From contig CM119267.1 of the NCBI GenBank assembly GCA_051294375.1, positions 2,863,631 through 2,927,630 on the forward strand: 64,000 bases of DNA. The letters are read 5' to 3'. This document shows, in pieces, positions 1 through 11,373 of this stretch (its first letter is position 1; the number at the start of each line of letters is the position of its first letter). Made by a program: the position numbers and the translations under genes. The notes below the pieces were generated by a model. The model was not told where the DNA came from. It saw only the letters and a list, made by a program, of their open reading frames with translations, and did no database searches. This DNA is from Paraspadella gotoi. Taxonomy: Eukaryota; Chaetognatha.

Positions 1-366
1 TCACCCCATACACTCATGAGTAATTGGTATTCAAAATTTCAAATTATAAAATATATTTGTTTTTTCCATTTAAACTCATTTTCACTCGGACGATTCCATC
101 CAAATTTTATATCCAACTCAATCACACACTTCCCCACCCACACACAAAATTTCATTTCAATCCATCCATCCAATCACGAGTAATTGGTGTTTTTTGCTAA
201 GGTGGGACGGACGGACAGACAAACAAATATTTTTTTTGGCATAATTTATCATAATTCGATGTTCTGACATGATAAGTGAATGCCCGATAATATTGAGGGG
301 GCGGACCGACGGACCAACAAAGTGAATTATAGAGTCGGGATCTGCTTATAAGCAGATCCGACTAAA
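1..366 (-). mobile_element. Family B element, 5' end only (truncated by window edge)
   Basis: Reverse-strand copy of the same repeat seen complete at 60525-63430. Read on the minus strand it begins at about 366 with the family's terminal palindrome (GGATCTGCTTATAAGCAGATCC lies at 339-360 on the plus strand). It continues through the conserved block with TGTCAGAACATCG and the GTCC-rich tract into the first tandem monomer, which carries the TGTGTGTGGG-type box. The rest lies outside the window to the left. There is no coding capacity. Identity rests on visual alignment with the three other copies in this window. Confidence 0.75.
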
Positions 367-1117
367 AAGTCGTCTGGTTAAAAGTTAAACGTATGGCCGA
401 TTCTAAGAAAAAGAGAAAAGCTTTTCTTTTTTCCTTTCGCCGAGGCCTCAATTCTGACACAAGAACGCGGCCGGGTCATCGAGATGAAAAGCCAGGGAGA
501 TTTATTGAGTTCCCAGTTGTTGAGTCTGGAATTCGGATATCCGAAGAAAGAAAGATAAACGTCAGAAGGAGTGAAGACCGATAACATCTTTTAAGTTAGA
601 AAACAGTTGGTTTTTGGGGAAACTGAAACTACTCGATGTCGGGATCAGGGACGGGTGATTTATGGCTTCTTTCCCACCCCATTTTCCATGATAATATTTG
701 TTTATAAAAAATTCAATGTTGCACCAGTACCTCGTTGAAATTTACGCGCTAATAGTGTGTACTGCTTAATGCTTAGTGCTTATAGCGTAATGATTTTTTT
801 TTTTAACACTTCACTTGCGAAATCAATTGAATTGAAAAATTTTTTCCTTCGGAACGCTCGCGGAGGTTCGGCTAAAAAAAAATAAATTCTCCAAGCTCTG
901 CGCCGGCTGAGGCTTCTTATAAAGCCGCAATGCAATTGAGCCCTCGTTGCTTCGGTAACTGGAAATAAAAGGTTCACACGTTTGTGCGAGAAAATCTCGA
1001 CAATAAACAAAGGAATAAACAGTTCAATACAACAGCCTTAAAAAACTCGGGCATTTATTTTTTCTACACGAAGCTTCGCCCGAAGACTCGCCGTCAACCT
1101 TCAAATCTTCCCTGAAA
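367..1117. other. Intergenic spacer, no gene recognised
   Basis: Short open frames occur at 393-584 (plus) and 780-1010 (minus), but neither has recognisable protein similarity, a splice context or biased composition, so I do not call them. Nothing else is supported here. Confidence 0.4.
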
Positions 1118-1490
1118 GGAGGGGTAGCCCCACTCAATGGAGTGAATCAGAAATATAGAGCGAGTACAGGCGAAAATTCATACATTTTTTTATAATAATT
1201 GTTTATATAGATCTATACCTTAATAATGATTTTTTTATATTTATTTTCAGATAGGAAAGGTTAAAAATTATTTTTTAAATTTTTAAATATTAAGATGGCT
1301 TATAAAAAGTTATCTACACAAAGTATAATTTTTTAAAAAATCTTTTGAAGAAAAACCGTAAAAAATCTTCATCTTTCGATGATTTTATTAGTTTTTTTAT
1401 ATTTTTACTGAGAAAGCGTTAGTTTTTAAAAACTGTAATTATATTTTTTATTTTTTATTCATAATTTATTTTTTGTAAAATAAATAATAT
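1118..1490 (+). repeat. Dispersed repeat family A, copy 1
   Basis: AT-rich interspersed repeat starting with GGGGTAGCC and a CTCAATGG box, followed by GAGCGAGTACA, a CTATACC block, ATAGGAAAGG, and a stretch ending in a TTTCGATGATTTTAT box and CTGTAATTATATTTTT. The same blocks in the same order occur at about 5396-5900 (plus), 6590-6850 (plus, 5' truncated) and 39560-40070 (minus). No terminal repeats or coding sequence are visible, so the class is unknown. Confidence 0.65.
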
Positions 1491-2369
1491 ATCATGAGAT
1501 ATTTAATGGCTATCTTTACGATTAGACCCCTACAGCGGCCTATGGGAAAAAGAAGAAGAAGAAAAGAGATATTGAAGATATTGAAAAGATATTGAAAACG
1601 TTGATTATATTAGAATTTAAAATAATTAATAAGGGTTAAAGTAACAGATTCCTTTTTTTTAAATCAAATTAATATTCTATTCATTAAATTTTAAATAGTT
1701 TAATAAATATAAATAGTTTAATAAATATTATAATATAAAATAATATAAATTTATAATAAACAAGTTTGAGCAAACAATTCGATCTGCCTACGATAATTTT
1801 ATTAATTAATTGATTAATTAATTAATTAATTAATAGATTAATTAATTATTAATAGATTAATTAATTAATTAATTATAATTAATTTAATAGATAATTATAA
1901 TTATATATTCAGCTTGTCATCATGCGATGTCCTAAAATTGAGTCAGGACAGTTATTAAATGTTTTGTTTACATTTTATCAAAACAAACAAATATCCTCTA
2001 TTATCGAGCCAGGCGGGCAAAGCCCTCCTGTCTAGATTTTTTTTTCGGTGCTCGGCTCGCTTTTTTTGCAATCATGGCTTCTGAAAGTGTGATATCATAG
2101 GGAGTTGAATTTTCATATATGCGTTCTATCATAAGATCTTTAAAATTCTCATGTTTCATATCAATATTGGTATTTGTTTATGTTTTATTTACAAACAAAA
2201 ACGTTTTAATTATATGTCGCTCTCTCTCTCTCTCTTTTCTCCGTCACTGCTTCTTCCAAAAAACGAGTTCCGGCTCTGCAGCGTCTGTCCAGATTCTTTC
2301 TCTCTTCTCTCATCTCTCTCTCTCTTTTTTTTTACAAAAAGTTTTTTAGATTAATGTGGGTTCACTAAT

Positions 2370-2485
2370 GTAAAAACGATGCCGCGAAACAGGGCGCGAA
2401 CCCGGTCCTTGGGTAGAGAATAGCTCACGCTACGTGCGGCGCCATAAGTACGGCTGATTCCTTTACAGAGTAAAGGGGCTGTAGA
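2370..2485 (-). repeat. tRNA-like (SINE-like) segment
   Basis: On the minus strand this GC-rich patch contains GGGTTCGCGCCC, close to a tRNA B-box (GGTTCRANNCC), preceded by a TGGCGCCGCACG segment that could stand in for an A-box. It does not fold into an obvious complete cloverleaf. It is absent from the second family E copy, so it may be a small independent insertion. The call is tentative. Confidence 0.3.
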
Positions 2486-2779
2486 GCTTCTCTCTCTCTC
2501 TCTTTTTAATATATTATATATCGCTCTTTCTCTTTCTCGTTTTTCTCTGCAGCGGCTGTCTCTCTCTTCTCTCTTTTCTCTCTCTCTTCTCTGTCTCTCT
2601 GTCTCTCTGTGTGTTCTGTCTATCTGTCCGATCTTTTGCTTGATCGTTTGTTTTTTGAAAAATTCTGATTATTTTTTTTTTTCTTCTAAAACTTTTTATT
2701 ATGCATTTATTCCGCGCTTTTTTTCAATACAAAATCCCATCATTTTCATCCGAGATTTTCCGTGGATTATTCTCTTTCT

Positions 2780-2780
2780 T

Positions 2781-2812
<32 letters not shown>

Positions 2813-2829
2813 CTCTTCTTTCTCTCTCT

Positions 2830-2865
<36 letters not shown>

Positions 2866-2871
2866 ACTCAT
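2780..2871. repeat. CT microsatellite
   Basis: Imperfect (CT)n tract, one of several in this element. Others in 1-5 kb are at about 2218-2240, 2490-2600 and 3220-3300. The serine- and leucine-rich open frames over them (such as 2640-2894) are translations of simple repeat, not genes. Confidence 0.9.
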
Positions 2872-4487
2872 ACACGCTTTGTTTGTTTTATTGATATATG
2901 CATCAATGAATGAATCATCGCATCAATGAAGACAAATCATCGAATCAATGAATGACAATCATCGCATCACTGATGACTATCATCACAGCAGTGAATGACT
3001 TCATCGATCAATAATTGATTTATCGATCATAATCAATTCCTATTACATCATAAATTACTATTACATCAATCAATTAGTATTACCCAATCAATTACTAGTA
3101 CATAACAATTCGTTATCGCATGATCTTCGTTTTTTTCCCGGTTTTTTCCATTAATTTTCTATGATAGTGGGCTCTGGCTCGATCTGATCTTTTAAGATTT
3201 TTTTATTTTATGTCTCCTTCTCTCTCTACTCTCTCTCGGATCTCTCTCTCTTTCTCTTTACTTCTCTTTCTCTCACTCTCTTTTCTTCTCTCTCTTTTTA
3301 TGCTAGCGACGATCCTTATGGCTTTTAAGGTTTTTTTTTAACTGCCATCATTTTTTCAATTGATAATTTTTTCAACTTGCATTCCGTCAAAAATTTATAT
3401 CTAGTCTCTTCAACTCACTTCCTACCGGCTTACAAAATTTATCTCAATTATAATGGGTTAAGAATAAATAAAAATTCAGTAAGTGACTCATAGTTTTTTC
3501 ATTAAACTCATTTCCACTGTTAGTTTCCATGAAACTTTATATCAAGCTCGTCACGTTTTCTACCCACACACAAATTTTCAACTCATAATCTATCATCCAT
3601 TATGAATTAATTGAGTATTTAATTGGGTTAAAATAATAAAAAGATTTTAGTAAATTCGACTTATGTTTTTTCTATTAAACTAATTCACTCACACGATTCC
3701 TATCGAATTTATATCAGACTTTTAATCACAACACTTCCTACCACACAAAATTTAATTCCATCAAACAGCAATCACGAGTTATTGGAGCTTATTTGTAAGA
3801 TGGGACGATGGATGGATTGATTACTAATTAATTAATATTGATTAATTTATTTACTAATTGATTAATTAACTGATTAATTATTTGATTATTAATACATCTG
3901 CATTACATTTAATATAAGAAAAAAACAATCAATTATAAAACAGGTTTTTTTTTTTTCATTTAACTCATTTCCACTCAAACATTCCATCGAAACTTGATTT
4001 CGCTTAATCACATACTTTCTACCACATACAAAAGTTCAGGTCAATCAGCCTCATCCACTATGAGAATTGTGTTAAATATTAATATATTTTTTTTGTTTTT
4101 TCCATTTAAACTCTTTTACTGGACGATTCCATCAAACTTCATATCCAGCTCAATCACAACTTACCTACCAACACACAAATTTATTCTAATCCATCCATCC
4201 AATCACGAGTAATTGGTGTTTTTTGCTAAGTAAGGACGAGACAGGACAAGACGACGGACATATTTTTTTTGCATATTTATATAATTCGATTCTGACATGA
4301 TATATAGTGTGCCCGACAATATTGAGGGGCGGACCGACGGACGAATAGAAAGTGATTATAGAGTCGGGATCTGCTAATAAGCAGATCCAACTAAAAATAA
4401 AAACGTTATATAATTTTCTAACATAATTAAAGCTATGCTTAGTTAGATAAGTTTTTAAATGAATATGTTTAATTTAATAATTATTTT

Positions 4488-5165
4488 TAGTTGGATCTGC
4501 TATTAGCAGATCCCGACTCTATAATTCACTTTATCGGTCTGTCGGTCCACCTCTTCAATATTGTCGGGAATTCATTTATATCATGTCAGAACATCGAATT
4601 ATAATAATTTATGCAAAAAAAATAATGTCCGTCTGTCTGTCTGTCCATCCTTAGCAAAAAATACCACTTACTCGTGATTGGATGGATGGATTAGAATAAA
4701 ATTTTGTATGTGGGTAAGGAAGTATGTGATTGAGCTGGATATGAAGTTTCAATGGAATCGTCCAAATAAAAATTAGTTTAAATGGAAAAAACAAAAAAAT
4801 CTATTTTATTATTTAAACATCAATTATTCACGAGTGGATGAGGCGATTGACCTGAACTATTTTATGTAGGTAGGAAAGTATGTGATTAAGCTGGAAATCA
4901 AGTTTCGATGGAATCGTTTGAGTGGAAATGAGTTTAAATTAAAAAAAAACCTGTTTTATTAATTGATTGTTTTTTTTATATTAAATGTAAATGCAAGATG
5001 TATTAATAATTCAATTAATTAATAATAAATTAATCAGTCAATCAATCAAAACAAATATTTTGGATTAAAAATTAATCAAATTAATTAATTAATTTGAATT
5101 ATTAGTTAATTAATTACCGATAATTATCGTGGGCAGATCCGACATTGTTTGCTCAAACTTGTTAA
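4488..5165 (+). mobile_element. Family B element, shortened copy (right arm of inverted pair)
   Basis: It starts with the GGATCTGCTATTAGCAGATCC palindrome, then CAATATTGTCGGG, TGTCAGAACATCGAATTATA, a GTCC/GTCT tract, two degenerate monomers (about 4670-4800 and 4840-4960), an AT-rich tract, and ends with GGCAGATCCGACATTGTTTG and CTCAAACTTGTT. Most of the monomer array and all of the microsatellite zone of the 2.9-kb copy are missing. It lies head-to-head with 1758-4392 across a spacer of about 95 bases, making a large inverted repeat. Confidence 0.75.
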
Positions 5166-5395
5166 TTTAAAAGTTATTTTTAATTTTAAACTTATCCCTA
5201 ACAACCCCCAAACTTATTCTTAATCTTAAATTTATCTTTATTTAAAATTATTATTTTAAATTAAATTTATTTTTTATTTAAAATTATTTTTAACCCAAAA
5301 TTTTATTTATAAATAAGTTAACCTTGTACTTCCTATTTTTACAAGCCGATATAAGGGTCTCAAATTAAACAAAGCCAAATAAATGTTTTACAGAT

Positions 5396-5900
5396 TATAG
5401 GGGTAGCCTAACTCAATGGGGCAAATCAAAAATTTAGAGCGAGTACATGCTCAAACGAATATTTAAACATTTTTAAGAATACTTTCAATGGACAAAAAAT
5501 TTTTAATATGGCTCTATACCCTAATAATTAATTTTTTAATATTTATTAATATTTATTTATAGATAGGAAAGGCCAAAATTTTTTTTAGAATTTTACAATT
5601 TTAAGACCAGATTCAGATCGCCCATAAAAAGTCATCTACACAAAGTATAATTCTTTTTAAAATATTTTTATGATAAGTGTGTCAAAAATAAGAAAAACTG
5701 TAAAAAATTATCATTATCATCTTTCGATGATTTTATCAGTTTTTTATATTTTCACATAGAAAAAGTAAGAATTTTTAAAAGCTGTAATTATATTTTTTGT
5801 TTAACTTTTTATGCTATATCAGAATCTATCAAAAAACTTTAAGATTTCCCCCAAAAAATGTTTGCTCTATATAGTAATATAATATTTTTAATTTGGTTAA
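5396..5900 (+). repeat. Dispersed repeat family A, copy 2
   Basis: Same ordered blocks as at 1118-1490 (GGGGTAGCC, CTCAATGGGG, GAGCGAGTACATG, CTATACCCTAATAATTA, ATAGGAAAGG, ATCTTTCGATGATTTTATCAG). This is the longest plus-strand copy. The downstream part recurs again at about 6590-6850. No coding capacity. Confidence 0.65.
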
Positions 5901-6733
5901 TACCTTCAGAAGAAAGCATTTTTGACAAAAATATTTGAATACCATAATCTATAGATATGATAGATTATTTTAACGCTGTATACATTAGCATTTAAATTTC
6001 ATCGGTTATGGCTATTAGTGAAATGTTTATAATATATAAAAAATTGCAAAATTATTTTTTATTATTTTTATTATTATATTTTATAAAGGTTTTATTATTT
6101 AATTTATATTATTTATTTATATATATTATTTTTTTTTAAATTTAATTATCATTGTACATCAATGTTTATAATTCATATTTGTACAATCACGATATCATCA
6201 AAAATGTTTTTACAAAAAAGTTATTAACAATTATTTATTTTTTAATACCAGCAAGTTGCCGGTTTTTGTTTATTAGGTCCCAGGCCTTCCTAAAGATCAA
6301 TACGCTCTGGAAGCATATGAAAAATGACGAGTAAGAATTTTTTTAAAGAATTAATGGAATAAGCAGAGGAAAGAAAGAAATGCAACGGAAGAGGATAATT
6401 TTTTGGAAAATAATAATTAATAAATAATAATAAAAATAATAAAAGAATTCAGATATCATATTTTTTTAAAATTTGTTATTTTTATTGAATGACGTTTTAA
6501 TGTTTTACCAAAAGTAACAATCAAATAATTTGGTTCAGAAACAACTTTAAAGGGATATAATCATCACGAGACCATTTCGACACATTATTTTTCATTGTCA
6601 TATATTAATTTTTTGATATTTATTTATAAATAGGAAAGGCTAAAAGTTTTTTTAGGATTTTTTTATTTTTAAGATCAGATTCAGGAAGCTTGTAAAAAGT
6701 TATTTGCACAAAGTATCTTTCGATATATCGATA

Positions 6734-9700
6734 ATTTTATTACTTTTTTGTAATTTTGACCAAGAAAGCATAAATTTTTTAAAAGTTGTAATTATATTTT
6801 TATTTAACTTTTTATGCTCTATCAGAATCCATCAAAAAAAGTTAAGATTGATTTTTTAAAAAAATTATCATTATATAGTAATATTGTAATTTTGATAGCA
6901 ACAATAAAAGCATTAAAATCGAACTTTTTTCAAAAAATTCTTTTTTTACCTGAAAGTAGACTTAAAGATTAAAGTTTTGAACCCCCGCCCCTATCGAATT
7001 TAATTTCATAGTAGATTTTTAATTCAACTCTGGGATCGCAAGGTCCCGTAAAGCGCAATCAAGTTTACTCTTGTTTTTAATTAAGAATTTTGCTTTAATC
7101 TAATTTTAAAAGCGAGCTGTACGAGGACCAGAGACCTGAGGACGAATCATAAAGGTATTTTTAAAAGTATCATTTTTATCACGGAAGCAGCAACTTTGTG
7201 AAATTCTAACCTTGAGCTCATTGATCACGGATGAGTTGGATCATAGATTGTGAAAAGTCGAGTGGACGACTCCGGATTTTCTCTTCCTCCTCTTCACACT
7301 TCTATTTGCATCCTCCTCTTCATCTTCTTCTCCCATCTCTTTCGGCAACGCTGTGCTCTCTCTCTCGCTCCGTCCCCACAATATATGTGAACTGTTCTTT
7401 CATTACTCATTGTATTATTTTTTTTTCAAAGGCAGCCGGAGTTGCTTGACTTTGTTCCCTGATCTCTTTTTTTTTATTTTCCTTTGTTGTTCACGCTTAT
7501 TGTTGACATAAGATCTTTTTGCAGCCATTCCCGTAATTATTTGTTTGTTTTTCTTTTCAGAAAAAAAAAAGGCAGCCGCTGAATTTTTTTTTACCTTCGT
7601 GGGCTCACCTTCAGATTATTGGAATCGCTTTTTTTATCTCCTAAAATATTTATATCACATTTATATATTATCTACTCGTCATTATTTTTTAACTTAATCT
7701 TAAATGAAAATTCAAAGAATCGTAGTTAATTGCGTCAAAACACAAATTGAGGAATCCTAGGAAGTTTTTCAGTAGTTCGTATTAGCTAAACTCAAGTTAA
7801 ACCGAACCTTGTACATTTAATTTTTTTTTATTTTTAGGAATAGTCCACCATAGATCTTTCTTTTCGGAAGCGTAAAGATAATATTTAAAGAAATAATTTT
7901 TTAAAAAATGATATTTATCAAATTTGTTTCACTCCAAAAAATCTTATCGGCATATTGAATGAGAGAATAAGACAAGATAATAACTGTTAGTGATAAATAT
8001 TTTTTATTCGTCAGCATATACTTTGAATTTTCTGCAGAAGTAAATTTAATTATCATAAATAAAGTATCGACGATTATACGTTTCCTATGTTACAAAAAAA
8101 ATAACTAAATAACTAAATGCACTTTGCACAATCAAGATTTGCGTCAATTTTTATCTAAGAATATTTTTGCTATCATGATGTGATAATAAAACTTTAATTT
8201 TACTTTTTCGTTCTCAGGTTCACTTTTAAATAATAGAGATGTCGACGACTTCCTGTCCTCTCTGCTCTCGGTCTTACCCAGCCGGGATTCCCTCCAAGCA
8301 CCTTCCACCTCCCCCGCGGACTGCGCCGCCTGTCGGTCCTTCGCCGACGCCCTAGATCGCCTGGCGATAAATTCGAAGCTGATCTCCGAGGACAAAGACG
8401 ACTTCGTACCCTGCTCCTTCACATGGATGACGACGGAATTCTCAAGCGGCACTTGGACACCAGACACCGATGTCACTTGTGCCTTGAGAACTGCTTCGTT
8501 TTTTTCCTGGATCCCAAGAGGCTTAATGACCATGTCAATTTGCACTTTGCCGAGAGAAAGAACGGCGGTGATTCGGCGTCTAAACATTCGGAAAATCCAA
8601 GATCCTCGTCCTTCTCTCCTCTGTCACGCCTCAAAAACAAAAACGTCCGGCTCTTTGGCCAGCTGCGGAAAAACACTCGGTTCCTTATCGAAAAAATCCG
8701 TGTAGCAATACCGGTACATCTCGTGTTTCTTCTCATAAGACTGCGTCGAAACGGCTTTCTCCAGATCCCCGGCATTCCCATCGATCAGAGCCATCGACGT
8801 CCTCGTCGCCCACTTTGTCTCGGTCGCGGTCGACAACGCCAAGGAAGAGGCCACCTTCCATTTCTATGAAGACGCCGCCTGTGCGTAACAAATCGCCGCC
8901 GTCGAACTTCAAAAACGACCCCAACTTTATCGATCCACCCTTCGCGGGAAAGCTACTCTCAGACACCGCCATCGACAAAAGAGACCACTCCCACGTCGTC
9001 CCCGTCCATATTAAAAACGCCCCTATTTCAATCTCTCGCCATGCAGACTGTGCTATTTGCGACGATGCCGTCTACGCAAGCTACGTCCAGTGGCCGGAGT
9101 GCAAATCTTGCCGCGGCTATTTTGATGCCTGCTCCTTCTTACGTCATAAGCAAGAGATGAATTTCGACCAAAGGATGCATTTTCCTTGCGAGAATCACGA
9201 CGCCCGGATTCTGGACGCCGTCGCCGCCCACATACGCGAAAGTCACGAGTGTCATATTTGTAGAACCTCTCTCCGCAAATTCCAATATTTCCAAAGTCCC
9301 TTCGATCTCGCACTCCATCTTTCGGAATTTCACGGCGAGGATTTTCCGACGCCGCAGCGAACGAGACATCCTCGATCCTCCCTGGAAAAAAACTCCAACC
9401 CCTCATTCGAGAGATCTTCTTCTTCCTCGTCATTTGAACTCGGCATCGCGTTAGACGGGTCCAGTCCCACGTCGTCAGTGGATGACGGACCTCGTCGATT
9501 GGAGGACGTGGAGGAGAATATTCAGGAGATCGCCTTCAACGAAGCAGAAAAGAGCGTTGCCGTCATGGAGATGGGAGACTCGTCGTCGTCGAATAAACCG
9601 TTCCATTCTATCGTCAAGAATCTAAAGCGGCTCTTGGCACCAGGAGCTCTGGATCCGTTCTTAGTGCGGTACGCCGCAGTGGATGGATTTTTTCCGGTCA

Positions 9701-11348
9701 AGGCGCTTCGTTTTAAAGGCGTGGCCCGTAACGTCGAGCTCATCGTCGAAGCGGTTGAGAATTGCCGAGAGTTTGAACTGAATGAGGACAAGACGATGCT
9801 GAGGTGGAAACGCGGCGACGGTGGCGCTCCAGGAGCAGGTGTCCGTGGAGGAGCAGGTAACGCTTCGTGCGGCGGCGGCAGGGGTCCAAACATTTCTAAA
9901 GTTAAGGACAATAAAACGGGAAAAAAACTACGAAGTCCAAAAACCTTTTTCTACTCATGAGCAAACTCCCAAAATCAGAAATGTAATCACTAATGACCAA
10001 AAAAGCGGAGTCATTTGCAAAAAGCGAAGATGTAGAAAATAACAAATCAAAATCGAAGGAATCTGAGAACAACGAGCGACAATTGGACCATCGAGGAGCG
10101 ACAATGTCACGACGGTTCTCGAAAAGAAAATTCCACTGAAATCGTTCGACAAAAAAGTGAAAATAAAAAACAAAGAAAAAAAACGAAAAATTCCAGAAAT
10201 ACCGACGCGGAAGTGGAACTTGAGAAGCGAAACGAGTTCTAAAAAGTCTCAATCGAAAACTGATTCATCGTCGGTCAATGTTAAAATAAGATATCACGAC
10301 GAGAAAGGTCCAAAGTTCAACTCCGAAGAAACTGATTCATCGAAAGAGCGTTACGCTCCCGAGATCATCCCGGACGCCGACGTAAAAAATCTCTACCCCT
10401 AATCGAAGATCCTAAGATTAAACCGACGGCAGAGGGAATCGAATCTCAGTTGGCAACGAGCTTGAAATCAAATGAAATCCATGAAAATCCTCAGAACTTT
10501 CGGAATCTCAAAAAGTTAATTTGATTGTTGAAGAGAGTAATGAAAAAAAACACTGACGAAAAAAGTTTGCGGGAAATATGAAACGAATGAGAAAACTGTT
10601 CATTTGTCAGTAATCGACTCTTTACAATTTGATGCTAATGAAGCTCGAAATTCCACTAAATTGACTAATATAGAGAATGATGAAATTGTGAATGATGAAT
10701 GTTTTAATTTAGAAATCGTTAAACTTTTAGACGAAGTGTTAACAAAGGTTGATCTAATAGAAGCATCGCGCATATGCCTTTCAAAAGACAAACCGAGTTC
10801 GAGAAGGAAAGTTTCTCTCACAGTATTTGACGAAAATGAGCTTACCCGAAATAATGCGGAAGAACCGGAGGTTCTCACTATGAGCAAAGTCCCGCGAATG
10901 GGTGACGTCGTCCTGGTTGATATTGTTTTTCCTGAGGACAAATATTGCAAGCTATGCGAAATTCTTTTCGACGACGAGATGCAATATAAAAGTCATACTG
11001 CGTCGAGCACCTAAAGACATGGGCCTGCGAACTTTGCGGGGCTGAGTTCAATGTGAATAAACATTATCATGATCACTCTATGGTTTGTGGCAAACACAAG
11101 ACGAGAAACAGTTTGGCCGATACTCAACCACCCGTAATCGTAAAACAAGAATGTCCCGTCAAGCTGAAAATCAATATGAAAAATAAGACTGTTACCAACA
11201 TCAGGACCTACTTGGGCGAGGTTCACTTTTGCCACTGCAAGCTCGAGTTCCCCTCGTTAGCCCAGCTGCGAAGACACCAGAAAAGAGTTCACGATGCTAA
11301 ACTTTTCAGCTGCCGTCTTTGTCGAAAGAGGTTCCATTCGGAAAACCA
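6734..11348 (+). repeat. Near-exact duplicate of 11374-16012, ending at an N gap
   Basis: About 4.6 kb that matches 11374-16012 almost base for base, covering upstream non-coding DNA and the first 1040 codons of the zinc-finger gene. Differences are mostly single-base losses or gains in short runs (for example CTGCTCC here against CTGCCTCC there, CTCCTCTG against CTCCCTCTG), plus a few substitutions. The copy stops at CGGAAAACCA directly against the 25-N run, at the point corresponding to 16012. The indel pattern and the gap at the junction point to an unpolished overlapping contig or haplotig. A real tandem duplication cannot be excluded from sequence alone. Confidence 0.85.
8239..11348 (+). 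pseudogene. Frameshifted copy of the large C2H2 zinc-finger gene (5' two-thirds)
   Basis: It begins with the same ATG and MSTTSCPLC start as the intact gene at 12888, but the frame breaks within the first 60 codons and repeatedly after that, so only pieces stay open (8423-8869, 8815-9960, 10604-11014, 11053-11348). Each break is a one- or two-base indel relative to the other copy. The coding content is otherwise the same: the N-terminal Cys/His clusters, the serine-rich linker, the CHICRTSL-type finger and the CKLCEILF finger. It is truncated by the N run. I interpret it as an artefactual low-quality copy rather than a true pseudogene. Confidence 0.7.
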
Positions 11349-11373
11349 NNNNNNNNNNNNNNNNNNNNNNNNN
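11349..11373. other. Assembly gap (25 N)
   Basis: Run of exactly 25 undetermined bases separating the two near-identical copies. The fixed round size suggests a scaffolding placeholder rather than a measured distance. Confidence 0.99.

Larger units (their letters stand above)
2003..3183. mobile_element. Family E TIR element nested inside family B
   Basis: Bounded by the inverted repeat ATCGAGCCAG (2003-2012) and CTGGCTCGAT (3174-3183). The sequence on either side, CCTCTATT to the left and TTATTTTATGTCTCC to the right, is contiguous in the intact family B copy (reverse complement of about 63187-63208), which shows that this segment is an insertion. The interior holds CT microsatellites, a tRNA-like segment and a degenerate minisatellite built on ATCAATGAATGA. 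It is homologous in order and content to 19909-20793. It has no transposase frame, so it is non-autonomous. The exact ends and target duplication are uncertain by about 10-15 bases on the right. Confidence 0.65.
1758..4392 (-). mobile_element. Family B Helentron-like element, copy with nested insertion
   Basis: Minus-strand copy running from the 5' palindrome at about 4392 to the 3' end at about 1758, where the complement of GCAGATCC...TTTGCTCAAACTTGTT is present with small changes. It keeps the tandem monomers (3350-4230), the CT microsatellite zone (about 3210-3300) with the complement of the family's ACGATCCTTATG block, and the 3' AT-rich zone (1790-2000). Compared with the uninterrupted copy at 60525-63430, the stretch 2003-3183 is extra, and it is described separately as a nested TIR element. 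It forms the left arm of an inverted pair with the copy at 4488-5165. Confidence 0.7.

Noticed and set aside
2640-2913. Ser/Leu/Phe-rich open frames over CT tracts
   Set aside because: They are translations of (CT)n microsatellite and AT-rich flank inside a mobile element, with no domain content.
8239-11348. Recent tandem gene duplication creating a zinc-finger pseudogene
   Set aside because: The copy stops at an N run at the matching position and differs mainly by homopolymer indels, which favours an assembly artefact.
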